The translations under genes were made by a program, and so were the position numbers. From the NCBI GenBank assembly GCA_004151065.3, contig NWUY0303944709.1, positions 1 to 33,449 of the forward strand: a stretch of 33,449 bases of DNA. Reading direction: 5' to 3'. Of the stretch, positions 22,970-33,449 are shown one piece after another. The notes under the pieces were generated by a model. That model was not told where the DNA came from. It searched no databases and worked only from the letters and a program-made list of their open reading frames with translations. Numbering within the stretch: position 1 is the first letter of the stretch; each line of letters begins with the position of its first letter. The DNA is from Larix sibirica. Lineage: Eukaryota; Streptophyta; Pinopsida; Pinales; Pinaceae.

Positions 22970-23490
22970 AGAACGAGTACCTTACTTAATCAATTAAATT
23001 TTTATAAATATTACAAGGAATTATTATAAGATCAAATAAGTGATGGGACCAAATGAGCGGTCCTATTCGTCCTTCTTCATAGAATACATGTACGCAAATA
23101 TTGTTCTTTTCCCCATCTCTTCCAAAAATTCTGAAAAAGCATTTCAAGTTGGATCCAAAATTGTTTTTGAATAAGATCCCGAGTTCAACAATGAGGATCT
23201 TATCTATTACAATATATATACAGATATATTACAACACTTATTCATACTATATAATAAAATAGTGGAAGAACAAGAATCCTGACCAAAATTTCTCTGATTT
23301 CGGAGAGCGGAAAATTGGCTATATTTATTGTTAGTATAGGATCGAGGATCATAAATTGTTGGTAAAAAGGGGGTGAAAAGCAATTCTCTTAGAGAAATCA
23401 TTCTTTCTTTCGCCGCGATAAGAAACTATATCACTGTCACTTCCGTTACAAGGAACTCGATTTGATCTTTTTTCCTTATAAGGAAAAAAC
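22970..23490. other. accD-psaI spacer
   Basis: This is 521 bases between accD and psaI, both on minus. Next to the accD stop is a 22-bp palindrome (23468-23489). Nothing else is recognised; short open frames on minus are not gene-like. Confidence 0.55.
23468..23489 (-). terminator. 22-bp palindrome directly after accD
   Basis: TTTTTTCCTTA and its reverse complement TAAGGAAAAAA form a perfect palindrome ending one base from the accD stop. As RNA it would fold into a hairpin with almost no loop. It may mark the accD 3' end or a processing site before psaI. Confidence 0.5.
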
Positions 23491-24477
23491 TCAACGTTCA
23501 TTTTTTTCACGAGGAAGACCGTAAAGCTTAAATAGTTCACTCAGAACACCTTTTAAGAGATTACGTGGAACAATCGGATCAAATAAACCATGACCAAATA
23601 AATGCTCAGTCACCTGAAAATCTTCAATCACTTTCTGACCTAATGTCTGTTCGATTACTCTTTTACCTGCAAATGCAATGTACGCTTTAGGTTCGGCAAT
23701 AATGATATCTCCCAACATGCCAAAACTAGCAGTCACTCCACCGGTTGTCGGAGACGTCAGAATCGATAAATATAACAACTTTTTATCCTTCTGATGAATA
23801 TATAACGCAGAAGCTATTTTAGCCATTTGCATTAAACTAAAACTTCCTTCTTGCATGCGTGCTCCTCCGGAAGCACACACCATAATGACTGGAAGAGATT
23901 CCTCGGTAGCGCGCTCGATCAGACGGGTTATTTTCTCACCTACTACAGAGCCCATACTACCTCCCATGAACTTAAAATCCATAACTCCGAGTGCGATAGG
24001 AATACCATTTAATTTACCTATGCCTGTTTGAATAGCATCAGTCAAACCTGTCTCTATTTGACAGGAAGTTATATGATCCTTATAAGGTTCATCCTCAGAA
24101 TTAAGAGGATCAGAATTAGAAGGTTCATCCTCAGAATGAAATTGAAGAACATCTAGAGTGTACATGTCTTCATCCATAGGACGCCAAGTGCCACGATCAA
24201 TTATAAGTTCTATTCTATCTGAACTATTCATTTGCAGATAATATCCACATTCTTCACAAATACTTTTATTCTCTCTCAAGAATCTGATATAGAGCAAGCT
24301 CTCGCAATTATCGCATTGAACCCATAATCTATTAATTTTAACGTAATCAATACTTAGATTCTTGTTCTTATCCATCTCATTGACGTCCTTACTATCCCCT
24401 TCGACCGAATCTTTTAGTAATCCAGTTATTTTACGCCTGTCTTCGAACCACTCCCTTATAGACATAGAGTTTTCCAT
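23491..24477 (-). CDS. accD: Acetyl-CoA carboxylase carboxyltransferase beta subunit (accD)
   Basis: A 328-residue subunit of plastid acetyl-CoA carboxylase, which makes malonyl-CoA for fatty acid synthesis. A four-cysteine zinc finger is at residues 55/58 and 74/77 (CDNC, CEEC). The carboxyltransferase core includes [35 protein letters not shown] and [16 protein letters not shown] (about 196-211). An acidic insert at 115-131 contains SEDEP twice, encoded by an 18-base direct repeat. The start may be Met1 or Met5. Expanded accD repeats are known in some conifers; this copy is short and intact. Confidence 0.97.
   Translation of the reverse strand: MENSMSIREWFEDRRKITGLLKDSVEGDSKDVNEMDKNKNLSIDYVKINRLWVQCDNCESLLYIRFLRENKSICEECGYYLQMNSSDRIELIIDRGTWRPMDEDMYTLDVLQFHSEDEPSNSDPLNSEDEPYKDHITSCQIETGLTDAIQTGIGKLNGIPIALGVMDFKFMGGSMGSVVGEKITRLIERATEESLPVIMVCASGGARMQEGSFSLMQMAKIASALYIHQKDKKLLYLSILTSPTTGGVTASFGMLGDIIIAEPKAYIAFAGKRVIEQTLGQKVIEDFQVTEHLFGHGLFDPIVPRNLLKGVLSELFKLYGLPREKNER
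24084..24137. repeat. 18-bp direct repeat inside accD
   Basis: AAGGTTCATCCTCAGAAT occurs at 24084-24101 and again at 24120-24137. The spacing keeps frame, so both copies encode part of an acidic Ser-Glu-Asp-Glu-Pro segment between the zinc finger and the catalytic core. Confidence 0.85.
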
Positions 24478-24720
24478 ATAAAGGTAAAGATTGTTACTTT
24501 TCCTATCTTATTTTGTATGAGGAGAAGTCGTATAAATACAATGATTAAAATAATTAATGAATAGTGGAATGAATCATTGATAAATCATCTCCATTCATTA
24601 TTGATTAGGAATCCGAAATATCGATCCGGGATTATGATAGAACCCTTTATTCTGTTATAAAGAAAGATTCTCTCCTATACCGCGATGAAAAGGAATTTTC
24701 ATCCTAAATATAAAATCTTT

Positions 24721-24794
24721 TGGGCTAGAAGGGATTTGAACCCTTGACTTCATGGTCCGGAACCATGAGCTCTGATCCACTGAGCTACCAACCC
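24721..24794 (-). tRNA. trnR-CCG: tRNA-Arg (CCG)
   Basis: A 74-base tRNA beginning GGGTTGGTAGCTCAGTGG, with anticodon CCG in TTCCGGA, T arm AAGGGTTCAAATCCCTT, and acceptor CTAGCCC plus A with two G-U type pairs. This gene between rbcL and accD is kept in bryophytes, ferns and gymnosperms but lost in flowering plants, so it supports a gymnosperm source. Confidence 0.95.
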
Positions 24795-24905
24795 TATCGA
24801 ATGATCCATAAGATCAATGGAAAGGATGAATAGGATTCGTTATCGAATGCTTTACCCCAAAAAATTTGAATTGACTCACTCTGTTTGAGATATTTGACCT
24901 CGGAA

Positions 24906-24950
24906 ATTTCTATATATCAATATCTATAATAGATATTGATATATAGAAAT
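24906..24950. repeat. Perfect 20-bp inverted repeat downstream of rbcL
   Basis: ATTTCTATATATCAATATCT (24906-24925) pairs perfectly with 24931-24950 around a 5-base loop. A 16-bp perfect palindrome CAGATATTAATATCTG follows at 24953-24968. It lies between trnR-CCG and the rbcL terminator. Confidence 0.85.
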
Positions 24951-24994
24951 CCCAGATATTAATATCTGAAATCGCAGATCTCCGTTCACGATTT

Positions 24995-25030
24995 GGCCTA
25001 ATCTTTGTGGTAGTGGTAAAAGATTGGGCC
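24995..25030 (-). terminator. rbcL 3' stem-loop
   Basis: GGCCTAATCTTT (24995-25006) pairs with AAAGATTGGGCC (25019-25030), 12 positions with one G-U/A-C type mismatch and a 12-base loop. It starts 31 bases after the rbcL stop, the place and type of the known stabilising inverted repeat of rbcL mRNA. Confidence 0.75.
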
Positions 25031-25061
25031 GAGTCCGATTGGTAGAACGAAAGTCACTGGA

Positions 25062-26510
<1,449 letters not shown>

Positions 26511-26570
26511 TTATTTCTCGCAAGGACGAGGTCTGCTCGACATGGATCGAACGTAAACAATCGATTTTGT

Positions 26571-26681
26571 TTGACAGAAATATCCTACAAAACAGTCGTC
26601 CGTTATTGGACAATAAGATCTAATTGATTTTGACAGAAATATCCTACAAAACAGTCGTCCGTTATTGGACAATAAGATCTA
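26571..26681. repeat. Perfect 52-bp direct repeat in the rbcL leader
   Basis: Copies 26571-26622 and 26630-26681 are identical over 52 bases, with a 59-base period. The unit begins TTGACAGAAATATCC and ends GGACAATAAGATCTA. Both copies lie between the predicted rbcL start of transcription and the ATG, so they should both be in the 5' untranslated RNA. Each holds a small stem (GTCC..GGAC). Confidence 0.9.
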
Positions 26682-26695
26682 CCAGATACACTCTC

Positions 26696-26725
26696 ATTGT
26701 ATAATGTTCTTTATGTATGACGCAA
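26696..26725 (-). promoter_or_regulatory. rbcL promoter (sigma70-type, PEP)
   Basis: On the minus strand TTGCGT (26720-26725) and TACAAT (26696-26701) are 18 bases apart. The -35 box sits in TTGGGTTGCGTCATACAT, closely like the conserved plant rbcL promoter (TTGGGTTGCGCCATACAT). Transcription should start near 26690, giving a leader of about 200 bases. Confidence 0.85.
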
Positions 26726-27142
26726 CCCAATTTTTGCTCTTGAAGTTCTTCATTGACCCAAGCACCTTTCAGCTGTTAAACTAGTTAATTAATGAATTTA
26801 AGGAACCGAATTGACCTTTAACCATAATGGTGCGAATTGTCCATATGACAATACATATAGAATATGGAACAAATGTGCGTACGAAGAGATAACGACCAAT
26901 GAGATAAAGGTCATTCGTAAGGTTAAAGTTTCACATTTCACAGATGATATGGACATAATGTTGAAGTATTTTCAATTTTAGTTATGGATAAATGGGTTCT
27001 AGTTATAGAGAAATCGAAGACTTCCTCATGATCCTTATCCATATCTATCTACCTACTTAATATTCCAAATATTAATTTGAACTTTTCAATAAAGTAGGGT
27101 ATTACCCAGGTGGTAACTCCCATTCATTATTGACTGATCTGA

Positions 27143-28708
<1,566 letters not shown>

Positions 28709-28722
28709 AGTTAATTTTTAAA

Positions 28723-29151
28723 ATGACCCTAAATCTTCGTGTACTGTCTCCTAATCGAGTCGTTTGGGATTCAGAAGTTAAAGAAATAATCCTATCTACT
28801 AATAGTGGTCAAATTGGCGTATTACCCAATCATGCTTCACTTGTGGCAGCTGTAGATATAGGAGTTATGAAAATACGTCTCAATGGACGGTGGTCCACTA
28901 TGGCTTTGATGGGCGGTTTCGCCAAGATAGACAATGATAAAATAACCGTATTGGTCAATAATGCAGAGAGAGATGTTGACATCAATCTAAAAGAAGCCCA
29001 GGAAACTTTTCGAATAGCTAAAGCTGACTTAGCTCGAGCCGAAGGCAAAAGACAAGCAATTGAGGCTGATGTAGCTCTGAAAAGAGCTAGAACACGATTA
29101 GAGGCTATCAATGCTAGCCCCCCCGTCTCTAATGAAAATTTTAGAGAATGA
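28723..29151 (+). CDS. atpE: ATP synthase CF1 epsilon subunit (atpE)
   Basis: A 142-residue epsilon subunit, regulating ATP hydrolysis and joining CF1 to CFo. It begins [20 protein letters not shown] and contains [20 protein letters not shown] plus the C-terminal helical pair. The tail [14 protein letters not shown] is a little longer than in angiosperms. It follows atpB by 14 bases and is cotranscribed with it. Confidence 0.97.
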   Translation: MTLNLRVLSPNRVVWDSEVKEIILSTNSGQIGVLPNHASLVAAVDIGVMKIRLNGRWSTMALMGGFAKIDNDKITVLVNNAERDVDINLKEAQETFRIAKADLARAEGKRQAIEADVALKRARTRLEAINASPPVSNENFRE

Positions 29152-29205
29152 TCTGAAAATGGATTGATTCAATGTTCTGTCTCGATCCAAAAAAGTGGAG
29201 TAAAG

Positions 29206-29245
29206 CTTATTAGATGCCATCGACTCTTCAATGGTATCTAATAAG
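29206..29245 (+). terminator. atpB-atpE 3' stem-loop
   Basis: CTTATTAGATGCCAT (29206-29220) pairs with ATGGTATCTAATAAG (29231-29245) over 15 bases with one G-U pair and a 10-base loop. It lies 55 bases past the atpE stop and just before the 3' end of convergent trnM. Confidence 0.75.
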
Positions 29246-29247
<2 letters not shown>

Positions 29248-29293
<46 letters not shown>

Positions 29294-29320
29294 ATACTCT
29301 AACCACTGAGTTAAGTGGGT
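29248..29320 (-). tRNA. trnM-CAU: tRNA-Met elongator (CAU)
   Basis: A 73-base tRNA beginning ACCCACTTAACTCAGTGG with anticodon CAT in TTCATAC. The T arm is ATTGGTTCAAATCCAAT and the acceptor is GTAGGT plus A. The 5' acceptor base pairs include one mismatch-like G-U relation to the usual ACCTACT. Between atpE and trnV, as is standard. Confidence 0.95.
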
Positions 29321-29514
29321 CATTTATTCTCATAGGTAGAGTTGGACTCTATAAACAATTCTAAATGGAATGAAACGTATAGACAATGTTTCTCTGGCAC
29401 AGATCGAACTTATTGGGACGTATTAGATCATAGTATCGGATCATGAAATATCTACCTTGACAGAAAGTGATCCATCTGGTTAGTATAGTAGTGTATCACC
29501 AAGACTGGCAAGGA

Positions 29515-30131
29515 AGGGCTATAGCTCAGCATGGTAGAGCACCTCGTTTACACGTGCGCCAATGGTTTTCGGGAGAGTTTATCGATTCGTCCGATCCACG
29601 AAATAGATTCTATGTGAAATAGTCTTACTCTATCAATTTGTTTCTCTGGGGAACAATAGCATGACAAAGATGAAGTTCGATCCGATTCGAATTACGAATC
29701 TAATTGATATGGTCAATCCCAGCTCCGTTCAATGCCAGGCATAATGAGTATAATACGGGGACCTCAAAATAGATTCTTTTCGCTCTATGAACTTTTAGGT
29801 GTATGAAGTGTCATATTTCACTTTTTGAGCGATAGAGGAGACTCTATTTGAGTCAATCTATGCCCGAGCAAGGCAGACCTACGTCAAGGAAACCTTTTGA
29901 ATAACTTTGGGATTGCTTCCGAAGGGTAATAATTTGGAGCACACGGAGCCATATTAGTATCTTCCTGGAAAGAGGAGAATGGCAGACTAACCGATCTTTC
30001 CATCAGTTAATGAAAGAGCCCAATGCAAGAAAATGCATGTTGGGTTCTTGGAACAGTTCAAATCATTTTGATAATAAGAACTTTGATCTGTTCTACCGAG
30101 AAGGTCTACGGTTCGAGCCCGTATAGCCCTA
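29515..30131 (+). tRNA. trnV-UAC: tRNA-Val (UAC), split by a group II intron
   Basis: Exon 1 is 29515-29553 (39 bases, starting AGGGCTATAGCTCAGC and ending TTTACAC). Exon 2 is 30097-30131 (35 bases, starting CGAGAAGGTCTACGG). Anticodon TAC lies at the end of exon 1. The 543-base intron begins GTGCG. Domain V is visible at about 30016-30047 (GAGCCCAATGCAAG... pairing back to TTGGGTTC), followed by a domain VI hairpin (GAACAG...CTGTTC). The exon lengths are the usual ones. Confidence 0.95.
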
Positions 30132-31914
30132 TACATTCCACTAAGTTACACTACTATATTTATATATATATATATATCCCCTCATAGTCCCTATGATTTG
30201 GCCTTGAAGAGTCTTTCGGATCATATAAACTATTCTCATGTCCTTATCGAGATCGATGGATGGGAACGTTGGAACAGGGCAGGCAGATAATTATTTCTCA
30301 TCGATCGAGATTGATCCGATACCAGATGATCGCACCTATAAACCCTTTTTTTCATTAATAAAAAAAGAGGGGAAAGAAAATAAGTTAAGTAACGACTGAC
30401 ATGATGATATGCAATAATAATCCATTACATTATTGGAGGTTACTAATCTACTTCTGATAGATCCAAGGTTCTAATGATTGATCCCAGCCTATTGGATCTT
30501 GGCCTTCGTTCGAATAGTAAGTAATTAGGATCGATCATTGTAATTTGATGAATCAGGTGTAGGGAATTCCTAGCTAGTATGATGAATGACTTCCTCCTTT
30601 CCTTTTATTCTCAAGGGAATCCATAAGAAGGGGATCTATGGAAGTATCTGTCCGATCCAATCTGTCTAATCTGTCCAATCCAAAGAGTTCGGATCGTAGA
30701 ACTGGAACTAATTGTAACATACAAGAAACAAGGCGTTTTTTCTTTTCTTTTTTTCTAGGCACTTCTAGATTCTACATACAAATATAGATAGAGGATTTAT
30801 AAGGTATTCCATACTATATTGCTTGGATTTGCACAATGTTAGAATTCCCATTGTAAGATAATCTAGTTCGGAACCGAGGGAAAAGCGGGTAATTTGTCAC
30901 GATATTTTCTATATTGTATCACATTTCTTTTTTTGTTCATTTTTATCGCTAGCTCTTCGAAAAACTCGAGAGTTCTCTAAAATATCATATGTTTGAAGCA
31001 GTTTCTAGTCCAGTCAAAGTATCGATTGGACATGTGGCGTTTAGCTCCATCCAAACGCAACGCATTCCGTTGGGGTTGAACGAAGTCCTCTTCCGTTCAA
31101 TCGAAAATCCCGGCTGTATCTATCCCTTTGCTAAAGATCGGGGCGAAGATCTTGATCAACTAGGATTCTCTACAATATGTTATTTATGGTAAATCAAACC
31201 TATTCTTGAACCATAGAAGTGGGAAGTACTACGGATATTCCAAATACCTGGAAAGGCAAATTCTCTGGAGTTGATCCATTCTAGCTAAAGGCGAACCTTT
31301 GGTTCGTTCTCTTTCTCCACCTAAGATCATAACATGGTTTTTTAGACAAAATATGAAAATATTGTGACAAACACTCTTTCCTCTAGTTCCGTTCTGGTAA
31401 CATACCACAAACATGCAATCTACCGGCTATGCATATTGGATCTACATCTGGACCAACGTTTGCTTTAATCTACCCCACTATGGAATACATATATTTCGTT
31501 CTGGAACAATAGAATAAAGAAGTCTGTTGGGACAAAACTAGAATCCCTTGCTCAAAAATAATGTGGACTGCGACCCAAAAGAAGTTGCCTTCTGCCCCGT
31601 TACAAATAGATATTTACTCGGTTAGACAATAGATCTGTCCGAAATCATGTTATATCGGAATGAGCCCGGACTCATCACGAACTTATACGTGAAGGATTTG
31701 ATACGTTCCACGGATCGATTGACGCCTACCAAGACGTCTCATTCGTCTTCTTTCAATACTGTAAAATGTTCACTATCTCCGTTGATAGATGAGCCTCGAA
31801 ATTTTTATATTTGTCCCATCACCTGCATTATAATATAATAAATAACTTGATTGTCTCTTAACCGTGCGTGTAAGACGGACATCCAGACCTTTTTTTTTCT
31901 TCGTAGGAAACATG
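30132..31914. other. Unassigned region where ndhC-ndhK-ndhJ would be expected
   Basis: This is 1,783 bases after trnV. In most land plants ndhC, ndhK and ndhJ follow here on this strand. I read the plus-strand frames and saw no ndh motif. The region has a (TA)8 run at 30161-30177 and several 60-70 codon open frames, such as 30989-31192 (plus) and 31229-31414 (minus), which I cannot assign. It is most likely decayed and rearranged spacer. Confidence 0.6.
30161..30177. repeat. TA dinucleotide run
   Basis: About eight TA units shortly after trnV exon 2; a likely length-variable microsatellite. Confidence 0.85.
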
Positions 31915-31986
31915 AGCCCTTTATCGGACTTGAACCGATGACTTACGCCTTACCATGGCGTTACTCTACCACTGAGTTAAAAGGGC
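31915..31986 (-). tRNA. trnT-GGU: tRNA-Thr (GGU)
   Basis: A 72-base tRNA beginning GCCCTTTTAACTCAGTGG with anticodon GGT in ATGGTAA. The T arm is ATCGGTTCAAGTCCGAT and acceptor GCCCTTT pairs with AAAGGGC, plus T. In most land plants trnT-GGU is next to trnE; here it is about 21 kb away, beside an rps4 fragment. Pinus thunbergii is known to carry two trnT-GGU copies, so this may be one of two. Confidence 0.95.
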
Positions 31987-32168
31987 CCCCCCATCATATA
32001 TTAATGAGTAAGTCTACTACGGTATATGAACAAAAAATTGGATGCACATGATCCATCTATATTTATAGATATCAAGTTGAGAACATATATTAGTAGCTCG
32101 TAGGTTTACATGAGAGGAGGGTAGGGATAGCTATACTGGAAACTCCGGGCTGAGCTGATACGAAGCGA

Positions 32169-32396
32169 ATGGAGACAAGTTATGTTATGCCTAAAAACAA
32201 TTCTGAATGTATTGCTAGAAGAGCCGCGGGATCAACGGGCCAGGTCCTATTGCAATTACCTGAAATGCGTTTGCATAATATTATTTCTCGATCGGGTATG
32301 GCTCCCACCATTCCCGGAGCTAAACAATTAGTTAATCATAGACATACCTCGGTCAATGACCATATGGTAGATATTTCGAAAATGAATTCTAAATAA
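32169..32396 (+). pseudogene. Internal fragment of rps4 (ribosomal protein S4 pseudogene)
   Basis: From about codon 18 the frame reads [20 protein letters not shown], then [20 protein letters not shown] and [15 protein letters not shown]. This matches the middle of plastid S4 ([48 protein letters not shown]). The N-terminal third and everything after VDI are missing; the frame ends KMNSK-stop. Many differences are Leu/Phe/Ile replaced by Pro/Ser/Thr, that is T-to-C changes. It cannot make a complete S4 and is called a pseudogene fragment. It sits between trnT-GGU and psaM, near a rearrangement junction. Confidence 0.8.
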
Positions 32397-32810
32397 TTCA
32401 ATTCTTTTTAACAGAATTCTTCAAATATCATTACAAACTGTAGAAAATTTGAACAAATAGGAAGATGTTCCCGGATATAATCTATCGCAAACCTAAGAAG
32501 ATCAATGGTTGTAAGGAAACCCCTTCTATTTTGAAAGATGGCGATGATATTAAACCAATTCTTTTCTTTCTTAATCCAAGATAAATATAATCCTTCTTCC
32601 ATTTTCTCTTCTTCCCCATCTGTGTAATTTCGATCAGGAACATAGCCTTGAGTAACTGATATCTTTTATAATAATACATAAAGAAATAAATAGAGAGCCC
32701 ATTCAGATATTGAAATATCTAGGTATTTTCATTTTATACTGGAGAGAAAAAAATGGATGCATTCAATGTAACTAATTTATTAAAAAAAAATGAAGGAGGA
32801 AATTTAAGAA
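32397..32810. other. rps4 fragment-psaM spacer
   Basis: This is 414 bases with no recognised gene. ycf12 (psb30), normally beside psaM in pines, is not found here. A small frame (ATG at 32752) runs into psaM in another phase and looks like chance. A good ribosome-binding site AAGGAGG lies at 32793-32799. Confidence 0.55.
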
Positions 32811-32939
32811 ATGACGTCAAATTTGGAATTTGTTAATTTTGTTAATTATGAAGCTATTGCATTTGTTCTAGCTTTTTTTGCTTCTATTTCAATAACTCTT
32901 TTGGCTTTCAAATTAGCTGAATCACTATATGATGCATGA
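32811..32939 (+). CDS. psaM: Photosystem I subunit XII-like protein (psaM)
   Basis: A 42-residue frame with one membrane span: MTSNLEFVNFVNYEAIAFVL, then AFFASISITLLAFKLAESLY and DA. The C-terminal LLAFKLAESLY resembles the LLAFRL-ELY end of PsaM. The position next to trnS-GCU and on the same strand is where psaM is found in pines. It is about ten residues longer than the typical 30-32 residue protein, mostly at the N terminus. An AAGGAGG site 11 bases upstream supports the start. I recognise it by its end motif and location more than by overall identity. Confidence 0.6.
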   Translation: MTSNLEFVNFVNYEAIAFVLAFFASISITLLAFKLAESLYDA

Positions 32940-32957
32940 ATGATTCTTTGCTTTTCT

Positions 32958-32980
32958 TGGCCTGGCCGGTGGCCAGGCCA
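32958..32980 (+). terminator. GC-rich perfect hairpin after psaM
   Basis: TGGCCTGGCC (32958-32967) pairs perfectly with GGCCAGGCCA (32971-32980) around a 3-base loop, 18 bases past the psaM stop. It is followed by a short purine/A run. It is the most GC-rich hairpin in the window and a likely 3' end structure. Confidence 0.75.
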
Positions 32981-33159
32981 GCCAGGTCAGAAAAAAGGGG
33001 GAAAAAATTATTTTGAACGGAATGAACAATATGATTCGCTAGATTTCTTTTTCTCTAAATAATTGCTCTATTCATTACATTATCGATACAATCCATACAT
33101 GTTATGGTATACACCTTCACTCCACCATTCATTTTGTTACACATGAACTCTTCCATCTT

Positions 33160-33247
33160 GGAGAGATGGCTGAGCGGACTAAAGCGGCGGATTGCTAATC
33201 CGTAGTACGGATAATCCGTACCGAGGGTTCGAATCCCTCTCTCTCCG
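33160..33247 (+). tRNA. trnS-GCU: tRNA-Ser (GCU)
   Basis: An 88-base class II tRNA with a long variable arm. It begins GGAGAGATGGCTGAGCGG, carries anticodon GCT in TTGCTAA, and ends with T arm GAGGGTTCGAATCCCTC and acceptor TCTCTCC plus G. It is divergent in strand from psbI, the usual arrangement. trnS-GCU is duplicated in Pinus thunbergii. Confidence 0.96.
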
Positions 33248-33326
33248 TTCGGTCACTATTGATCCTGAAAACGAAAACTCCGAATCTTTCTACGGAAAAG
33301 ACCAATTAACCTAGAGACTTTTTTCA

Positions 33327-33437
33327 CTATTCTTTACGTCCGGGATTACGTCCTGGATCGTTCGATAGAAATCCAAAGATAAAAAGAGAAATGAAAAATA
33401 CCACTACTGCGTAAACGAACAGCTTAAGAGTAAGCAT
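33327..33437 (-). CDS. psbI: Photosystem II protein I (psbI)
   Basis: A 36-residue single-span subunit near the photosystem II reaction centre: [20 protein letters not shown], then [16 protein letters not shown], identical or nearly so to the land-plant consensus. The start ATG is 12 bases from the right edge. psbK would be expected next, outside the window. Confidence 0.97.
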   Translation of the reverse strand: MLTLKLFVYAVVVFFISLFIFGFLSNDPGRNPGRKE

Positions 33438-33449
33438 TACGTAATCTCC

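Noticed and set aside
30989-31192. 67-codon open frame after trnV as an ndh remnant
   Set aside because: I compared it by eye with NdhC, NdhK and NdhJ and saw no shared motif. It is left unassigned rather than called a gene.

Overview
This window is chloroplast (plastid) DNA from a conifer, most likely a member of the pine family (Pinaceae). The gene content is the ordinary plastid set: RNA polymerase, ribosomal proteins, photosystem I and II, cytochrome b6f, ATP synthase, Rubisco, acetyl-CoA carboxylase and tRNAs. Four features narrow it down. A trnR-CCG gene sits between rbcL and accD, as in non-flowering plants. clpP has no introns and lies next to trnE. No ndhC/K/J is seen where it should follow trnV (ndh genes are lost in Pinaceae and Gnetales). 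accD is present, whereas Gnetales have lost it. I cannot name the genus from sequence alone.

Layout, left to right. (1) 1-7594, minus strand: the rpo operon, with the 5' part of rpoC2 running off the left edge, rpoC1 with its group II intron, and rpoB. (2) 7998-10897: trnC, petN, psbM, then trnD-trnY-trnE. (3) 11280-14754: a stray trnG-UCC first exon, clpP, the trans-spliced rps12 5' exon and rpl20 (plus), then rps18, rpl33 and psaJ (minus). (4) 15054-17913: trnP, trnW, petG, petL, and the psbE-psbF-psbL-psbJ operon. (5) 18944-24477, minus: accD-psaI-ycf4-cemA-petA. (6) 24721-30131: trnR-CCG, rbcL (minus), atpB-atpE (plus), trnM and intron-containing trnV. (7) 30132-33449: about 1.8 kb of unassigned DNA where ndhC-K-J would be expected, then trnT-GGU, a broken piece of rps4, a psaM-like gene, trnS-GCU and psbI.

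The genes form known cotranscribed units serving photosynthesis and plastid gene expression. The interest lies in plastome rearrangement and RNA-level processing. The right end (trnT / rps4 fragment / psaM / trnS / psbI) looks like one flank of the roughly 42-kb invertible segment described in Pinaceae. A trnG exon fragment marks another rearrangement junction. Several codons need C-to-U RNA editing to give conserved residues (petL ACG start, psbE codon 72, atpB, rpoC1, rpl20). The rbcL leader carries a perfect 52-bp direct repeat. atpB has lost its last few codons but keeps a relic of the old atpB/atpE overlap. Many perfect hairpins lie just beyond operon ends.

I found no sign of a new enzyme system, CRISPR array, insertion sequence or phage.
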